Source: Leptidea sinapis
Taxonomy: Eukaryota > Arthropoda > Insecta > Lepidoptera > Pieridae
Direction of reading: 5' to 3'
Assembly (NCBI RefSeq): GCF_905404315.1
Contig: NC_066296.1
Coordinates: forward strand, 6,014,001-6,078,000
DNA length: 64,000 nucleotides
The notes below the pieces were generated by a model. It saw nothing but the letters and a program-made list of their open reading frames with translations, was not told where the DNA came from and ran no database searches. Positions 53,726-64,000 of this stretch are shown in pieces; positions within the stretch are counted from its first letter, which is position 1; every line of letters begins with the position of its first letter. The position numbers and the translations under genes were made by a program.

Positions 53726-54758
53726 TGTAAAAATAGTTATAAGATTTGTTTTGTTTGAATAAATAATATGATTAGTGTCTATAAAGTAAAATTAATTAGA
53801 GACAGCTTCAGCATTGTACAAAGAAATATATATAGGCTAGAAGATTCAACACAAATATTCAACCGATAATTTTGAAATATGACGGAGAAACTTTATAAAA
53901 TGGTTTTCTTTTTATACGCAGTACGTATTACGTAATTCATCTGCCTTTCTTCCATGGAACTTAACCAACAGAATTTAACTATATTGAAGATATGTACCAC
54001 CAAAAGCCTTGTCCATAATATAGACATTGCTTAACAAAATATTCGTCAGAATTGAGAATTAGTTTTTTTACTATTATATTTACAAAAATATACAAATTTA
54101 TTTATTAAAGCTATATCCGCGCATTTTTAAGGAACATGTTGTTTGATAATAGTCATCTTTATTTAAAAATAAAATTTTTACAAGGATCAAGTATCATCTG
54201 GATTTTCTCTACGCGTGCATCCGAAAGGAACAAATAGTTCTATAAGCCAGCCCAATAAAAAGCCGTAGAACACCGTTAAGATTGGTTTTTTATTAGATTG
54301 GTTACTGATTCTATTGTTAAGAATTTATATTTAAATAACAATTAACATCTTAAGTTGTGAAATTCTTTCAATTCGATTAATTTTTATACGAACCATGTAA
54401 TGTTTTAACAAAAACTGTACCTACTTATGAAAGGTTATATTTATAAATTTCCGCTCAGTGCGGCTTTTGCAACCTAAAACATAATATTTTTTCAATGTGA
54501 AGGTTGCCACCAACAAACCAAAACTGAAACTTTGACAATGACATACAACAAAGTTATCGTCCTTTTTATTCCTAACAGTTTTTATATATTGCTATCTCGT
54601 TCATGCATGGTATTATTATTTACATGGCAAATCCAGGATGATACTTGATCCTATTGCTATTTTATTGCTTGGGTGTTTAATGTTGTCCCTCTATTGAGAT
54701 TAAAAATACCTCTTAACCTCTTGTACTGCACACAATTACATTTACCTCATACGAATCA
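53726..54758. other. Intergenic, nothing recognised
   Basis: No gene, RNA gene or clear element could be supported. Confidence 0.4.
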
Positions 54759-54955
54759 TCCGATATATAAAATTCTCGTGTCGTGGTGTTTGTTACTAAA
54801 CTCCTCCGAAGCGGCTGAACCGATTTGTGTAAAGTTTTGTGTGCGTATCGGGTAGGTCTAAGAATCGGCCAATATAAATTTTTATAGCCAAAAATTTTTT
54901 TTCAAATATTTTTATTTTATTTATATGGCGACACAACGTTTGCGGGTTGAGCTAG
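54759..54955 (+). mobile_element. Helitron-like element, internally deleted
   Basis: Begins TCCGATATATAAAATTCTCG and continues GTTACTAAACTCCTCCGAAG, ending GGCGACACAACGTTTGCGGG, TTGAGCTAG. It keeps both ends but only about 200 bp of the roughly 450-bp unit seen at 4703. The base after CTAG is A, not the usual T. Confidence 0.55.
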
Positions 54956-55643
54956 ATATATTATTACTATACTATACATATTACTATTATCAAATAACTT
55001 GTACCTTACTGATGAAAATTGATAAAAATAAAAAAACACACACTTATTTCTGGTTTGACTTGAATACATGTGACATAATAGTATTTACATATATTTGACT
55101 TATTAATAATACTAACCTATTTAAATATTATATATATCATACATATCATTAACATCTGACGTATTTCGTTGTTTTATGTATTACAATAATTTAAGGCGAA
55201 GAGTAAGCAGAAAACACGCAAACATGGTGTTTTTAGACAATTTTTGTAGTGAAAGTATAGCATTTCGAGCTATGAACACTACTTAATCCTGTTACACATA
55301 TCCTTAAGTCTTATTTGAAGGTTGCTAATGCTTGCTGTTGGTTATAGTTAACACTGCCGAGCCTTTTTGAACTACCACTTTTCTTTGAAGTTAAACAAGT
55401 TTTTTGGCATGGCGTGACGCATTTTTTTGGTACTTCTCTCAGAAAAGTTATTCTTATAGCTTGTACTTTTTTGTGTAGGTTTATTTATTCAAATAGTAGT
55501 GAATAACGAGGAATGTAAGCATATAAACTGCTTTCCACGCAAGAATTTTGAAAATATTGGCTTTGTTACATAGATGGCGGGCCGGCAGCCGTGAACTCAT
55601 ATCGATCAAGGTCGCTGGCATTTAGTGTGGCCTTAAGGGCGTA
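54956..55643. other. Intergenic, nothing recognised
   Basis: No feature could be supported. Confidence 0.4.
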
Positions 55644-56060
55644 GATTAAGGATTGTTCTCCGCTGCGCTCCAACTAGTTACCGCAGGCGTAGTCGCAAAG
55701 TGAAGCAAGTAATACTACGCCCAAGTGGGCGTACTCGAGCCAGTCTCAAAAAACGAGTGACGTTTACTAAAACTAAAATGCTGTGTTGCGTTGTAAAATT
55801 TTTGTAAAAATAATACTACAAGAAGAGAAAACACTGGCATCATATTATATTATCATCGGTAAGTATTTTGTATTTTATTAATTTCAATGTAAAATAACAC
55901 GAATCTTATATAAGTTACAAAATTTGAAAGATGCCATTGAGTGTCAAGATGCCACGCACATGTGCATCTAATAGTTGCCGTAATAATAAAACTATTGTTG
56001 TCATTGATAGTGCGGTATCTAGTTAGAGCGCAGCGGTGACCAATCGTTAGTTTAAGTGTA
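55644..56060 (+). mobile_element. MITE with decayed THAP-like exon (copy 2)
   Basis: Terminal repeats read GATTAAGGATTG, CTCCGCTGCGCTCCAACTAG on the left and the complementary GAGCGCAGCGG...GACCAATCG on the right. The exon start survives as ATGCTGTGTTGCGTTGTAAA, but a stop follows after nine codons. The splice-donor-like TCATCGGTAAGTATTTTG is retained at about 55856. The TACGCCCA/TGGGCGTA palindrome lies near 55720. Confidence 0.65.
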
Positions 56061-56144
56061 GTTAATTCATTTATATGATTTAAATTTACACTATTTTTTT
56101 TGTTATGCTGCAGATTTTGATTACTATGGAATACTATAGTTATG

Positions 56145-56838
56145 TAACATACGCTTCGTGTTATTTTACATTGAAATTAATAAAATACAAAAAATTTACT
56201 GATGATATGTGATCCCAGTGTCTTTAGCTTTAAGGGTAAATGTATACACTTCTATAATAAAGTCCCAGTCACTGTTCAGGCATTATCTATAAATAAATTT
56301 AAATGTTTTATAAAAAATGGCGCTGTCGTAAATCCTATTACTCCACTGCTGAATATCAAAATGATCGGACAGCCTGGGACTAGATTGTGATTATTTTATA
56401 GCGATAGAAATGACTGTACAATATTGTATATTTTTATTAAAAAGAGCGCAAAAAAAGAATGCTGGGAGAGTTTCTTGCGCCGCTTCTCTCTCTAAGAGCG
56501 CCATTTGTTTCCGAAGCGGTAGTAGTATCTAGTAGTTATTAGAAATGACATCAAAAAGAATTCTAAAGGAATCAATTTTGAGAAAATAAATGCCTTTTAT
56601 GCCTTTATTATTTCTTGTAGTATTATATTTTATACAAAGTTTTACTACGCAACCCGTCATTTTAGTTTCAATTATAAGCAAAGTTTAACAGAATATGTGG
56701 CACGTCAACGTCACATATTGTTCGAGACTGGCTCGAGTACGCCCAATTGGGCCTAGTATTAGTTGCCACACTTTGCGACTACGCCTGCGGTATCTAGATG
56801 CAGCGGAGATCAATTCTTTATCTAAGTAACTACACTAG
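56145..56838 (-). mobile_element. MITE with THAP-like exon (copy 3), split by a LINE end
   Basis: 56145-56223 matches the intron-side segment of copy 1 (ACATACGCTTCGTGTTATTT, TGATCCCAGTGTCTT). The match resumes at 56612 (TTATTTCTTGTAGTATTATA) and runs to the right terminus (TATCTAAG at 56838). The minus-strand exon reads MTGCVVKLCIKYNTTRNN. The other terminal repeat is missing. The gap is filled by a family C LINE 3' end. Confidence 0.65.
56224..56612 (+). mobile_element. Family C LINE 3' end inserted in the THAP MITE
   Basis: Carries the C-terminal frame (FYNKVPVTVQALSINKFKCF) and the 3'UTR (GAATGCTGGGAGAGTTTCTT, GAGCGCCATTTGTTTCCG), ending ATGCCTTTTATGCCTTTATT. It begins and ends exactly where the MITE sequence breaks off and resumes. 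The duplicated target is at most a few bases (CTTT-like). Confidence 0.7.
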
Positions 56839-56894
56839 GCTAATTAATTCAAATACAAATTGGAATAGATATTGATGAAGTACACATAAAATAC

Positions 56895-56945
56895 CAGGTG
56901 ACCCGTACGATCGTTTGTCCTCCTATTCCATAAAAAAAAAAAACG
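56895..56945 (+). mobile_element. LINE family B terminal scrap
   Basis: AGGTGACCCGTACGATCG, TTTGTCCTCCTATTCCATAA and an A run form the last roughly 50 bases of family B. Confidence 0.55.
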
Positions 56946-57199
56946 ATATTGAGTAATTTTTTTCCTCATTTATTGTATCTAAAGCCAGGAACTGGAAAAG
57001 GAAGGAAATGTATTTAATTACTTCTTTTAATCAACTCACTTTTAACCTTCAGGAAATAAAAGCTATGTCGGAATAATTTTTTACTCTTTTTCCCTGTTTT
57101 GATTGAGGGTTTATTAATTAACTTTTAAGTACTTACTTTACCTTTATATCGAAAGCCTACTTCAAATTTGAATATTTAAAATCAATTTTTCTTTATAAT
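56946..57199. other. AT-rich spacer
   Basis: Nothing is recognised. Confidence 0.4.
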
Positions 57200-57512
57200 C
57201 TGCCTTATATGGTTGTTTTCTTTTTTTGACTTACTTGTGTAAGCTTTTCAGTTTTCGACATTTGAGTATTTTTGTTGCGTCACTTTGAATATATTGTAAT
57301 TGAAATCATTAATAAAACAATTAAAATGTAAATCTTGACTTAATAGAGTGGCAATGAGTTTCTTGCTACTTCTTCTCATTAGCTCAACCCTTAACGAAGC
57401 AGCGGTAAATTCAATAAGAAACAATATTTTTATTTCTTTTTGACAGTAATAAGTGTGATTTCCGTGACCTACATGAATAAAGTGTTTTTGAATTTGAATT
57501 TGAATATAGTGC
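57200..57512 (+). mobile_element. Family D LINE-like 3' end
   Basis: Contains GGCAATGAGTTTCTTGCTAC, TTCTTCTCATTAGCTCAACC, ACATGAATAAAGTGTTTTTG and an AATTTGAATTTGAAT tail. This is the uninterrupted counterpart of 690-1290. Confidence 0.6.
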
Positions 57513-57639
57513 ATATATCAAGTTATAGACAGTCACTCAAAGAAAAATATTAAGAAATAAATGTTATGATTGTTCATTGTCAATAAATTTATGAAAATTT
57601 TAAATACGTTCACAAAAATCGTCACCTTTTTGCTCTTTA

Positions 57640-58045
57640 TAGTGATTTTATTATTATAACACTAGAAATAATTGATTGCTTGTAACGAATTCTAGTCGGC
57701 TTCATAAGATACAAAATAGCTTTAAGGGTATACACTCTTGTAATAAAGTCCCAACCACTGTTCAGGAATTATTTATAAAAATGTTTTATTTAAAATGGCT
57801 CTGTCGTAAATCCTACTACTCCACAGCTGAATATCTATGTGATCAGACAGCCTGGGACTAGATTATGATTATTTTATAGCAATAATGTAATAATGTATAT
57901 ATTTTTATTAAAAAGAGCGCAAAAAAAGAATGCTGGGAGAGTTTCTTGCACCGTTTCGTCTCTCTCAGAGCGCCATTTGTTTCCCAAGCGGTAGATTTGT
58001 TTCTAAATAAATTTTGAGAAAATAAATGCCTTTTATGCCTTTATA
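57640..58045 (+). mobile_element. Family C LINE 3' end
   Basis: The C-terminal frame (ATTCTAGTCGGCTTCATAAG, then KSYYSTAEYLCDQTAWD to a stop at 57859-57861) and the 3'UTR, ending ATAAATGCCTTTTATGCC. The 3'UTR is slightly shortened. Confidence 0.65.
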
Positions 58046-58345
58046 TCCATCATGCTTTGGATATTGATTGTAAATAGTTTTTGGAGTCATTTGATATAAT
58101 TTCAGCAGCGTTTTTTTGCATATATCAGAGACACCAGCTATTATCTACTTAGTTCATAGAGTCATTTCTGCATAGCTTCCATAGACTAACAATATACTAT
58201 ACTATCTCTGACGGAGATACAGCAAGATGGAAAAGTAAAGTGAATCTATTGTTATTGTAACCGATTTTCATTTGGCAAATTGTAAGCAGTCAGCCACTGT
58301 TGGTATAATTAGCTCTACAGTATTTTGAAAATTACCAACTAGCTT

Positions 58346-58403
58346 ACTTTGATATCTCAGATAAATATAAATTATACTTTGATATCTCAGATAAATATAA
58401 ATG
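58346..58403. repeat. 30-bp tandem duplication
   Basis: ACTTTGATATCTCAGATAAA occurs at 58346 and again at 58376, with near-identical remainders. Confidence 0.7.
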
Positions 58404-58495
58404 ATAGACAAATGGGAAGATCAAAACCCTTTACTTTAGATATTTGTTCAAATAACACTTCGTATTATAACCCAATCATAAGAATGTGTCTCTCA

Positions 58496-59063
58496 TACAT
58501 GGGGCACACTAAAAGTTATGCACTTCTAGCTAATCGGAACTATTTGAATTTCGAATGTTATATTTTATGAAACGTTGCAACCTTCTCAGCAATATAAAAA
58601 ACAATGGGCATGAAATCATTTCTCAATTGTTATTTATTACACATCAAAGTTCTACGTATGCAACGAAAATGAAATTAAGTCTAAAAGATTTGAGACATTA
58701 TGACAATGCTTTTTCACACATGGCTAACAAAACTAAGTCATTTATTCCTTCCGTAAAAGTACAACTCGTCACCCATCCTGCACATAGCCCCGACCTGTTA
58801 ATTTCTGTATTTTCCCCAAAATCAAAGATTTGATGAGAGGTTTCACTTTTACCAATTCCGAAGAGGCAGTGATAGCGTTCAATGAGCACGTAGAAAACAT
58901 GCCTTCAGATCTGTGGTCCTCCTGTTTTAAAAAATGGTTCGATCGCATGAAAAAATGTTTAAAGTGTAAAGGAGAGTATTTTGAAAAGCAATAAACATAA
59001 TATTTTCGTTATAACATGTAATTTTTTTAAGTTACGCAATACTTTTACTGTGACTTACGTATA
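58496..59063 (+). pseudogene. Mariner transposase remnant (C-terminal part)
   Basis: The left end CATGGGGCACACTAAAAG and the right end CAATACTTTTACTGTG, ACTTACGTA form imperfect inverted termini with TA at the edges. Inside, frames encode THPAHSPDLLISVF (the SPDL block carrying the end of the catalytic triad region, here decayed) and, after a frameshift, LMRGFTFTNSEEAVIAFNEH, SSCFKKWFDRMKKC, KGEYFEKQ before a stop at about 58993. That end is typical of mariner transposases. Length is about 570 bp against about 1.3 kb for intact elements, so the N-terminal two thirds are deleted. It is inactive by itself but might be cross-mobilised (inference). Confidence 0.75.
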
Positions 59064-59565
59064 ATGAAATAGACAAATTAGACATAGGTGTTCGAGACTT
59101 TCGTCATTATTTAATAAGTGAAATAATTAAGTAGATAAGGAATTTAGTAGTTGATTTGATTTTAAAATCTTATTCAAGCTGTGCAACCCTATAGGATTGC
59201 AATAAGATTTAAATGTATATTAATAAGACTTTAGGTCAGAAATTAATGTAATCTGTTTGGATTGCCTAAATATAACCTAATAAACTAACGCATTGGCATA
59301 TCAAATTTGGTCATACATTATCGAGCTGTCAGTTAGTCTTTGCGCTAGGATTCTTAGTCTGTGGTAGTTTCTCTCTCACCCTCATTCCTTTTTTCATGTT
59401 CATATCCATGAGATAGTAGTAGGAATACGTTGCCATCGCACATTTTATTTGCAGACGAGCGCTTTCTAAAAGTGCTTCATTTTAGTTTTTATTATTAACA
59501 TTTATCTAAAACAAAATAGTTTCAGAAATATAAATATTTCATTTGATTTCAAAAAGCATATTTTT
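59064..59565. other. Intergenic, nothing recognised
   Basis: No gene or repeat could be supported. Confidence 0.4.
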
Positions 59566-59985
59566 TATGGTAAAGGAGGACATACGGTCACCTAAATGAA
59601 CACCGCCACCCACATTCTCTTGCAACACCAGAAGAATCACAAGAGCGTTGCCGGCCTTTAAGGAAGGTGTACGCGCTTTTTTTGAAGGTACCCATGTCGT
59701 ATCGTCCCGGAAACACCGCACAACGAAGCTTATTCTACAGTTTTGCAGTACGTGAAAGAAAGCTCCTTGAAAACCGCACTGTGGAGGACCGCTACACATC
59801 CAGATGGTGAGGATGATATCCTAACTTGTGGCGTGTCGTGCGAAGGTGGAATTCGGCGGCAGGAATCAAGTAAAACAGCTATTCAGAACACTCCCCGTGA
59901 TAAATGCGTTAGTACACACACAATAAATCGACGTCTCAACGCAACGCCAAGTGATCCAGCCGTTCACAGAGCACATAGATAATTT
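59566..59985 (-). mobile_element. LINE family B 3' end
   Basis: Minus strand: 3'UTR (AACACCAGAAGAATCAC complement) and a frame with VRCFRDDTTWVPSKKARTPS in a shifted reading. The coding upstream part extends to about 59985 (complements of CCCCGTGATAAATGCGTTAG and CGACGTCTCAACGCAACGCC). Together with 9889-10313 it defines the longest stretch of this family here. It is frameshifted. Confidence 0.65.
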
Positions 59986-60207
59986 ATACGTAGACAGACT
60001 GTGACAGATCAACATCAGAACAAGTCGAAAAAGCAGCAACATACGCACACTAAAAGTAATTAACTTGGCCTGTTATTATGCGTTGCCTAAAAGCGAGAAG
60101 CTCTATCTAGACATATAAATTATCTAAAGCAATTGGTTAAATTTACAAAAATAATTTTTCAATATATTTGATTTCAGACAGGACCACGTAATCAAATGGT
60201 ATAATCT

Positions 60208-60575
60208 AAGATTAAGGATTGGCCTCAACTGCGCTCCAATTAGATACCGCAGGCGTAGTCGCAAAGTGCGGCAACTAATACGACTCGTGGGCGTACTCGA
60301 GCCAGTCTCGAACAACGTGTGACGTTTACTAAAACTAAAATGCCGTGTAGCGTTGTAAAACTTTGTAACAATAATACTACAAAAAATAAGAAAGACATTG
60401 GTATCAAATATCATCAGTAATTATTTTGTATTTTATTAATTTCAATGTATAATAACACGAAGTGTATGTTACTAAATTTGAAAGATGCCATTGAGTGTCA
60501 AGCTGCCATAATAAAAAGCTATGGTTGTGCGGTATCTAGTTGGAGTGCAGCGGAGACCAATCCTTAATCTAAGAT
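60208..60575 (+). mobile_element. MITE carrying a THAP-like first exon (copy 4)
   Basis: Left terminus CTAAGATTAAGGATTGG and right terminus CCAATCCTTAATCTAAG belong to inverted repeats of about 45 bp (CTAGATACCGCA inner ends). An ATG at about 60340 opens a frame reading MPCSVVKLCNNNTTKNKKDI and then GIKYHQ, ending at a CAGTAATTATTTTG junction where copies 1 and 2 have GTAAGT, so the donor is mutated. The cysteine-containing start resembles THAP domains. It is the same structural unit as 23066-23508, and the right half is shortened. Confidence 0.65.
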
Positions 60576-60880
60576 CATGTAGATACATTATAAAGAATTT
60601 TTAACAAGAGACAAAATTAGTTTGGCAGTTGATTTACATTACAATCACACTAATGACACCATCTTAAGTTCGTCGTTCCAAATTTAATTAAATTCTCTTA
60701 ATTTTATGAATCGGGTGGGATAAGAAATTTTAGATTATCATAAAATTTTTCATTTGTCCGCTCGAAGTAACCAATATAGTTATATCAAATCTAAAATATT
60801 TCTAAATATAGTAGAATGTATTAAAAAGGTTTATAGATAAACTCTATTATATTATGTTACATTGTTACGAGAATGGGGGG

Positions 60881-60962
60881 CTAATGGGGAAATTTTGAGG
60901 GATACCGGTTCATATATCCCATATCTGAACTGGTATCCCTAAAAATCTTCACTCATCATTAG
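60881..60962. mobile_element. Small foldback element
   Basis: GAGGGATACCGGTTCATAT pairs with ATATCTGAACTGGTATCCCT, and CTAATG at the left pairs with CATTAG at the right, giving an 82-bp foldback with no coding content. Confidence 0.55.
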
Positions 60963-61019
60963 TTATAAAATTTTCAAATTTTTCTTATCTTTATACGAAA
61001 TAGAAGTAGAACAAATAAA

Positions 61020-61462
61020 AAAATCACTACTTTTCATAAACTAAATCTGACGCGTCTGTTTATCTGTCTGTTCGCGATAAACTCAAAACCTACTGTACCG
61101 TTTTTCATTCTACTTTCACCAATGGATCGCGTGGCTCTCAAGGAAGGTTTTAGTATATATTTTGTTAAATTTTTATATATTTACGATTTTGTTGGGGGTC
61201 GGAAAAAGATTAGCCATCTGGGAGCTTTCAACGACTAAACCCTTTGAGATACAACAAAATAATGTATAGTGGAATTGTGTTTCTTATATAAGTCTACAAA
61301 AAACTCTAGAAGGGTATATGTCTATCTCTTAAGGATAACATACTATATCCATTTTAATACTTAAAAAAATTGGATTACATCATTATACATTAGACTATAT
61401 TATTCCCGAATTTTATATATATTTTTTTCTATGGACAGAACAGCGTCTGTCAGGTTAGCTAG
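61020..61462 (+). mobile_element. Helitron-like element (second type)
   Basis: Ends GGACAGAACAGCGTCTGTCA, GGTTAGCTAG followed by T. A GACAG/CTGTC stem lies just before a CTAG terminus, the Helitron 3' arrangement. The interior (TCTGACGCGTCTGTTTATCT, CTACTGTACCG) looks like a familiar lepidopteran non-autonomous Helitron. The 5' boundary is uncertain. Confidence 0.5.
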
Positions 61463-61816
61463 TAAATAAATAAATAAATATATATATATGTGCATCATAA
61501 GGTATAAGGTTATCAAATAATTGGTACCTACGTCGTAGAAGTAAAACTTCGATATGAAATTTTGATATGTCCACTTTTGAAAGTAAATTAGTGGTGGGAT
61601 AAAGAATATTATTTTATATCGTCAGTTATATAAAAATCAAGAATATTTATATATTAGATAGCTCTACCAAGACTAACAATACTTGGTAAAGTAATATAAG
61701 TAGAGTAAGCCTACACTGTAGAGAATGTAGAACTTGCTAAAGCTAACCAAGGATGTAACAAGAATAGCGGGAAATTGTATGCATTTCTCTCTTAGATTGA
61801 CCTATTTCACTTTAGT
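61463..61816. other. Intergenic with a short TAAA/TA tract
   Basis: An AAATAAATAAATAAATATATATATAT tract (interrupted in type, 61464-61490) is the only feature seen. Confidence 0.45.
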
Positions 61817-62552
61817 ATATTTGTCGTAGTTATATTGTCAAAGTTACAATGTCAAAATTACAATTACACTAGTGATATTATAATAAACCAGTAGATTGTC
61901 AATCGACTTCGTTTCTTACAATTTAACGGCCTGGTTTTAGTCATTTTGTAATGTCACGGGTACACTATAGTGATATTGTAATAAATGTAGGTATATTACA
62001 AATGAAGTTAGCAGTATGAGACGCTGAGAGTTCTGATTGGTAAATTTTTTAATACACAATTTGCAAAACAATAATTGTAAACATTGGAGCATGTATTAAA
62101 TTTTCCGTCTGAAATGATTGTTGAATTATTATAGTGAATAAGGGATGATTCCGTTCTGGCACTCGCCGGCCGCTGCGGCGGCACGCTACGCTCGGCTCGT
62201 GCGTTGTGATTACAGTGTAAGTTTGTTTTTGGGACATACTAGTGAACAAGCTCCGATTCACTTAGATAACAGTTAGTTGATAACTCAAATGCGTAACAAA
62301 AAAAATGTCTAAACAAAAATACAAGAAACAGACCAATCAGAGACGGCCTCATAACCTTACGACCAGTGAAATTGTCAAAATATCAATGCCTTACAATATC
62401 ACTATAGTGCACCCGTGACATTACAATGTCACTAAAACCAGGCCGTTAAATTGTTAGAAATGAAGTCGATTGACAATCTACCATTACATTATAATATCAC
62501 TAGTGAAATTGTAATATCACGGCTTTGACAATATAACTGCGACATATTTATA
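61817..62552. mobile_element. Long terminal-inverted-repeat element (about 165-bp arms)
   Basis: The left arm 61817-61981 and right arm 62391-62552 are reverse complements with scattered differences. Shared blocks are GTTATATTGTCAAAG, CACTAGTGATATTATAAT, AGATTGTCAATCGACTTC, AACGGCCTGGTTTTAGT and CTATAGTGATATTGTAA. The roughly 410-bp core has a GC-rich segment (CTCGCCGGCCGCTGCGGCGG near 62163) but no credible protein. The arms contain repeated GTGATATTGTAAT-like motifs, possibly multiple transposase-binding sites (inference). It is probably a non-autonomous DNA transposon. The superfamily is not determined. Confidence 0.7.
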
Positions 62553-63914
62553 TATATTATTTTAGTTCTTGCGGCTTGATACTCATCACTTTTACTATAT
62601 TTTATGTGAAGTTTCAAATATTTGGTCATACTAGTGTGTTGCCTTAGATAATTAAAGGCAATAATTTCCCATTATCTAAAACGTAAGATTGAACGTTTAA
62701 GTTTTAACTTCTACTCCTTACACCCGGGTACCTTTACATTACGTTTATATAAAGTTATAAGGTGTATATTATATGGTACCTAATTAAGTTGAGATCATTC
62801 TATATGAAAGCATACATATGCCTATATACACGCATGCATACATGCAAGTATACCTACCTGTACCTTATACTTGTAGGAGGGAGACTGAATGGAAGCCAAA
62901 AGTAAAGTATCTATTGGTACCAAACTAAATTATCCAACTGAAATTGATTATCTCTTTTCTTGATTTTTTATTTATTTCTATAAATAAATACAATAGTACC
63001 GCAGCGGTTAGTTTAAAAAAGAAACAAAATTATAAATTATGAATTAATAAGTTAAAAAACGAAAATGCTTCCATCCTAAACAGAGTATAATTTAAAAAAA
63101 ATGCTGTGTTAGTGCAAAAAAGTTGAACATGTTTTGAAAACGTGTTTTAAAAAAGTTCTATTAGGAAACTGTGTCATTCTGTTGTTTAGCTTTAGCGTTC
63201 AACAATCTTTAGACTTAAACCCGAGTCAATGCTTGTCTAAGGTGTGTCTAACGGATAGATCATATTCATAAGGTAGATTTAGCTTACATGATGACAGATA
63301 GGTGACAGCTGTCAAAAATGGCGACCGTTCCTTTAATTGTTCCTGTAAGCTTCACTTATGTTGTGCTTAACAACGTTTTAGTTATACACAAGAAATACAC
63401 TGGTTTGTAATAGAAAAAAGTAACCTCCATTTTAGACGTCTTTATTGTAAAGTCACTGACGTTAAAATTAGATCCCTGTCTAACAAATCACGTGTCCAAG
63501 CCATGTTTAAATATATTTTTTTGTAATTACACCGATGGTGTTTAATTAAAGTTATATCTAAGTTTATACCAAATGCGCTTTTTATAGTATAAATTCAAAA
63601 TAAACTGTTCCACGGACTATTCATAATTTCACCGTACTGGGACTTTATAAGCTTCGGGCTGCAATAAACTTATAATCTATTGTACAAAACAGGACTATGA
63701 GTGAATGTAGGTTTCTAAAATAACTACTGCATTAAATATTGGAATGATAGTGACAGAAACACTCAGTTAAGCTATCATTAGATACTAGTATGTATGATAT
63801 TTAAAGCATTTACTGCAATATTTCTGTGAAATACACCTAATTATATCTAAAAGTAGTAAATAACGTCCGCAGATTTGAAATGCACACGTTTCTTGGGCAC
63901 CACGACTCTCAACC
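62553..63914. other. Intergenic, nothing recognised
   Basis: AT-rich with no supported gene or repeat. If the frame at 63915-63999 is real, the right part would include its 3'UTR. Confidence 0.4.
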
Positions 63915-63999
63915 ATCAGGCTGGGTTCTTTGGGTTGTTCTTGGGACTCTTGCGCACTTCGTCACTGTCACATGGTTCGTGTATCTCGGGGATCCTCTC
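63915..63999 (-). CDS. Possible 3'-terminal coding exon of a host gene (partial)
   Basis: The minus strand is open from the window edge to TGA at 63915-63917 and reads ERIPEIHEPCDSDEVRKS then PKNNPKNPA. The charged, non-repetitive composition and the GC-richer codons differ from the AT-rich flank, as expected at the end of a host gene. A second minus-strand frame is also open across the same bases, so the frame choice is not certain. I do not recognise the protein. The start and any splice site lie outside the window. Confidence 0.35.
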
Positions 64000-64000
64000 G

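Noticed and set aside
1..64000. Bacterial-type systems (operons, CRISPR, phage, toxin-antitoxin)
   Set aside because: Base composition, intron-like signals, poly-A-tailed retroelements and the repeat content all indicate insect nuclear DNA. No prokaryotic gene organisation was seen.

Overview
The window looks like nuclear DNA of a moth or butterfly (Lepidoptera). It is AT-rich and gene-poor, and nearly every recognisable feature is a transposable element or a remnant of one. The mix is typical of lepidopteran genomes as I know them: Jockey-, CR1- and RTE-like LINEs, tRNA-derived SINEs, CTAG-ended Helitron-like elements, mariners, foldback MITEs, and the dispersed repeats beginning GGCTCCTTTGCACAGGATGC or containing AGGGTTCCGTAGCCAAA. 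I see no bacterial operon, CRISPR array, rRNA or convincing functional tRNA gene. The only hint of a host gene is a short open frame entering from the right edge on the minus strand (63915-63999).

Layout. 1-24.5 kb: scattered 3' ends of several LINE families, SINEs, two Helitron-like elements, a truncated DD41D mariner-type transposase gene (minus strand, about 7.2-8.2 kb) and foldback elements. 24.55-30.24 kb: a full-length Jockey-clade LINE with both ORFs open, 11-bp target-site duplications and a poly-A tail, inserted about 20 bp downstream of a TATA-like box. 31.8-36.17 kb: a nearly intact CR1/Jockey-group LINE whose ORF1 begins with a PHD-type C4HC3 finger and whose ORF2 is broken by a single frameshift in an A8 run. 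37.8-47.5 kb: a local duplication, a foldback MITE, a SINE with 12-bp duplications, and an RTE-like LINE (39.4-47.18 kb) split by a second, inverted Jockey copy (41.85-46.92 kb) that has decayed by several deletions. 47.5-64 kb: LINE fragments, SINEs, a 161-bp tandem duplication, Helitron-like elements, a mariner remnant, three of the four THAP-exon MITEs, and a long inverted repeat (61.8-62.55 kb).

How the pieces work together. The LINEs supply reverse transcriptase and endonuclease. The SINEs, and the two elements with variable-length target duplications, probably depend on such machinery. The most unusual family is a MITE of roughly 370-440 bp with terminal inverted repeats of about 45 bp. 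Three of its four copies keep a short reading frame resembling the start of a THAP zinc finger; in one of them it ends at an exact splice donor. It looks like a deletion derivative of a THAP-bearing DNA transposon (P or Kolobok type). Several insertions are nested, so a relative chronology can be read directly. All family names come from recognition of motifs and remembered repeat sequences; no database search was run.
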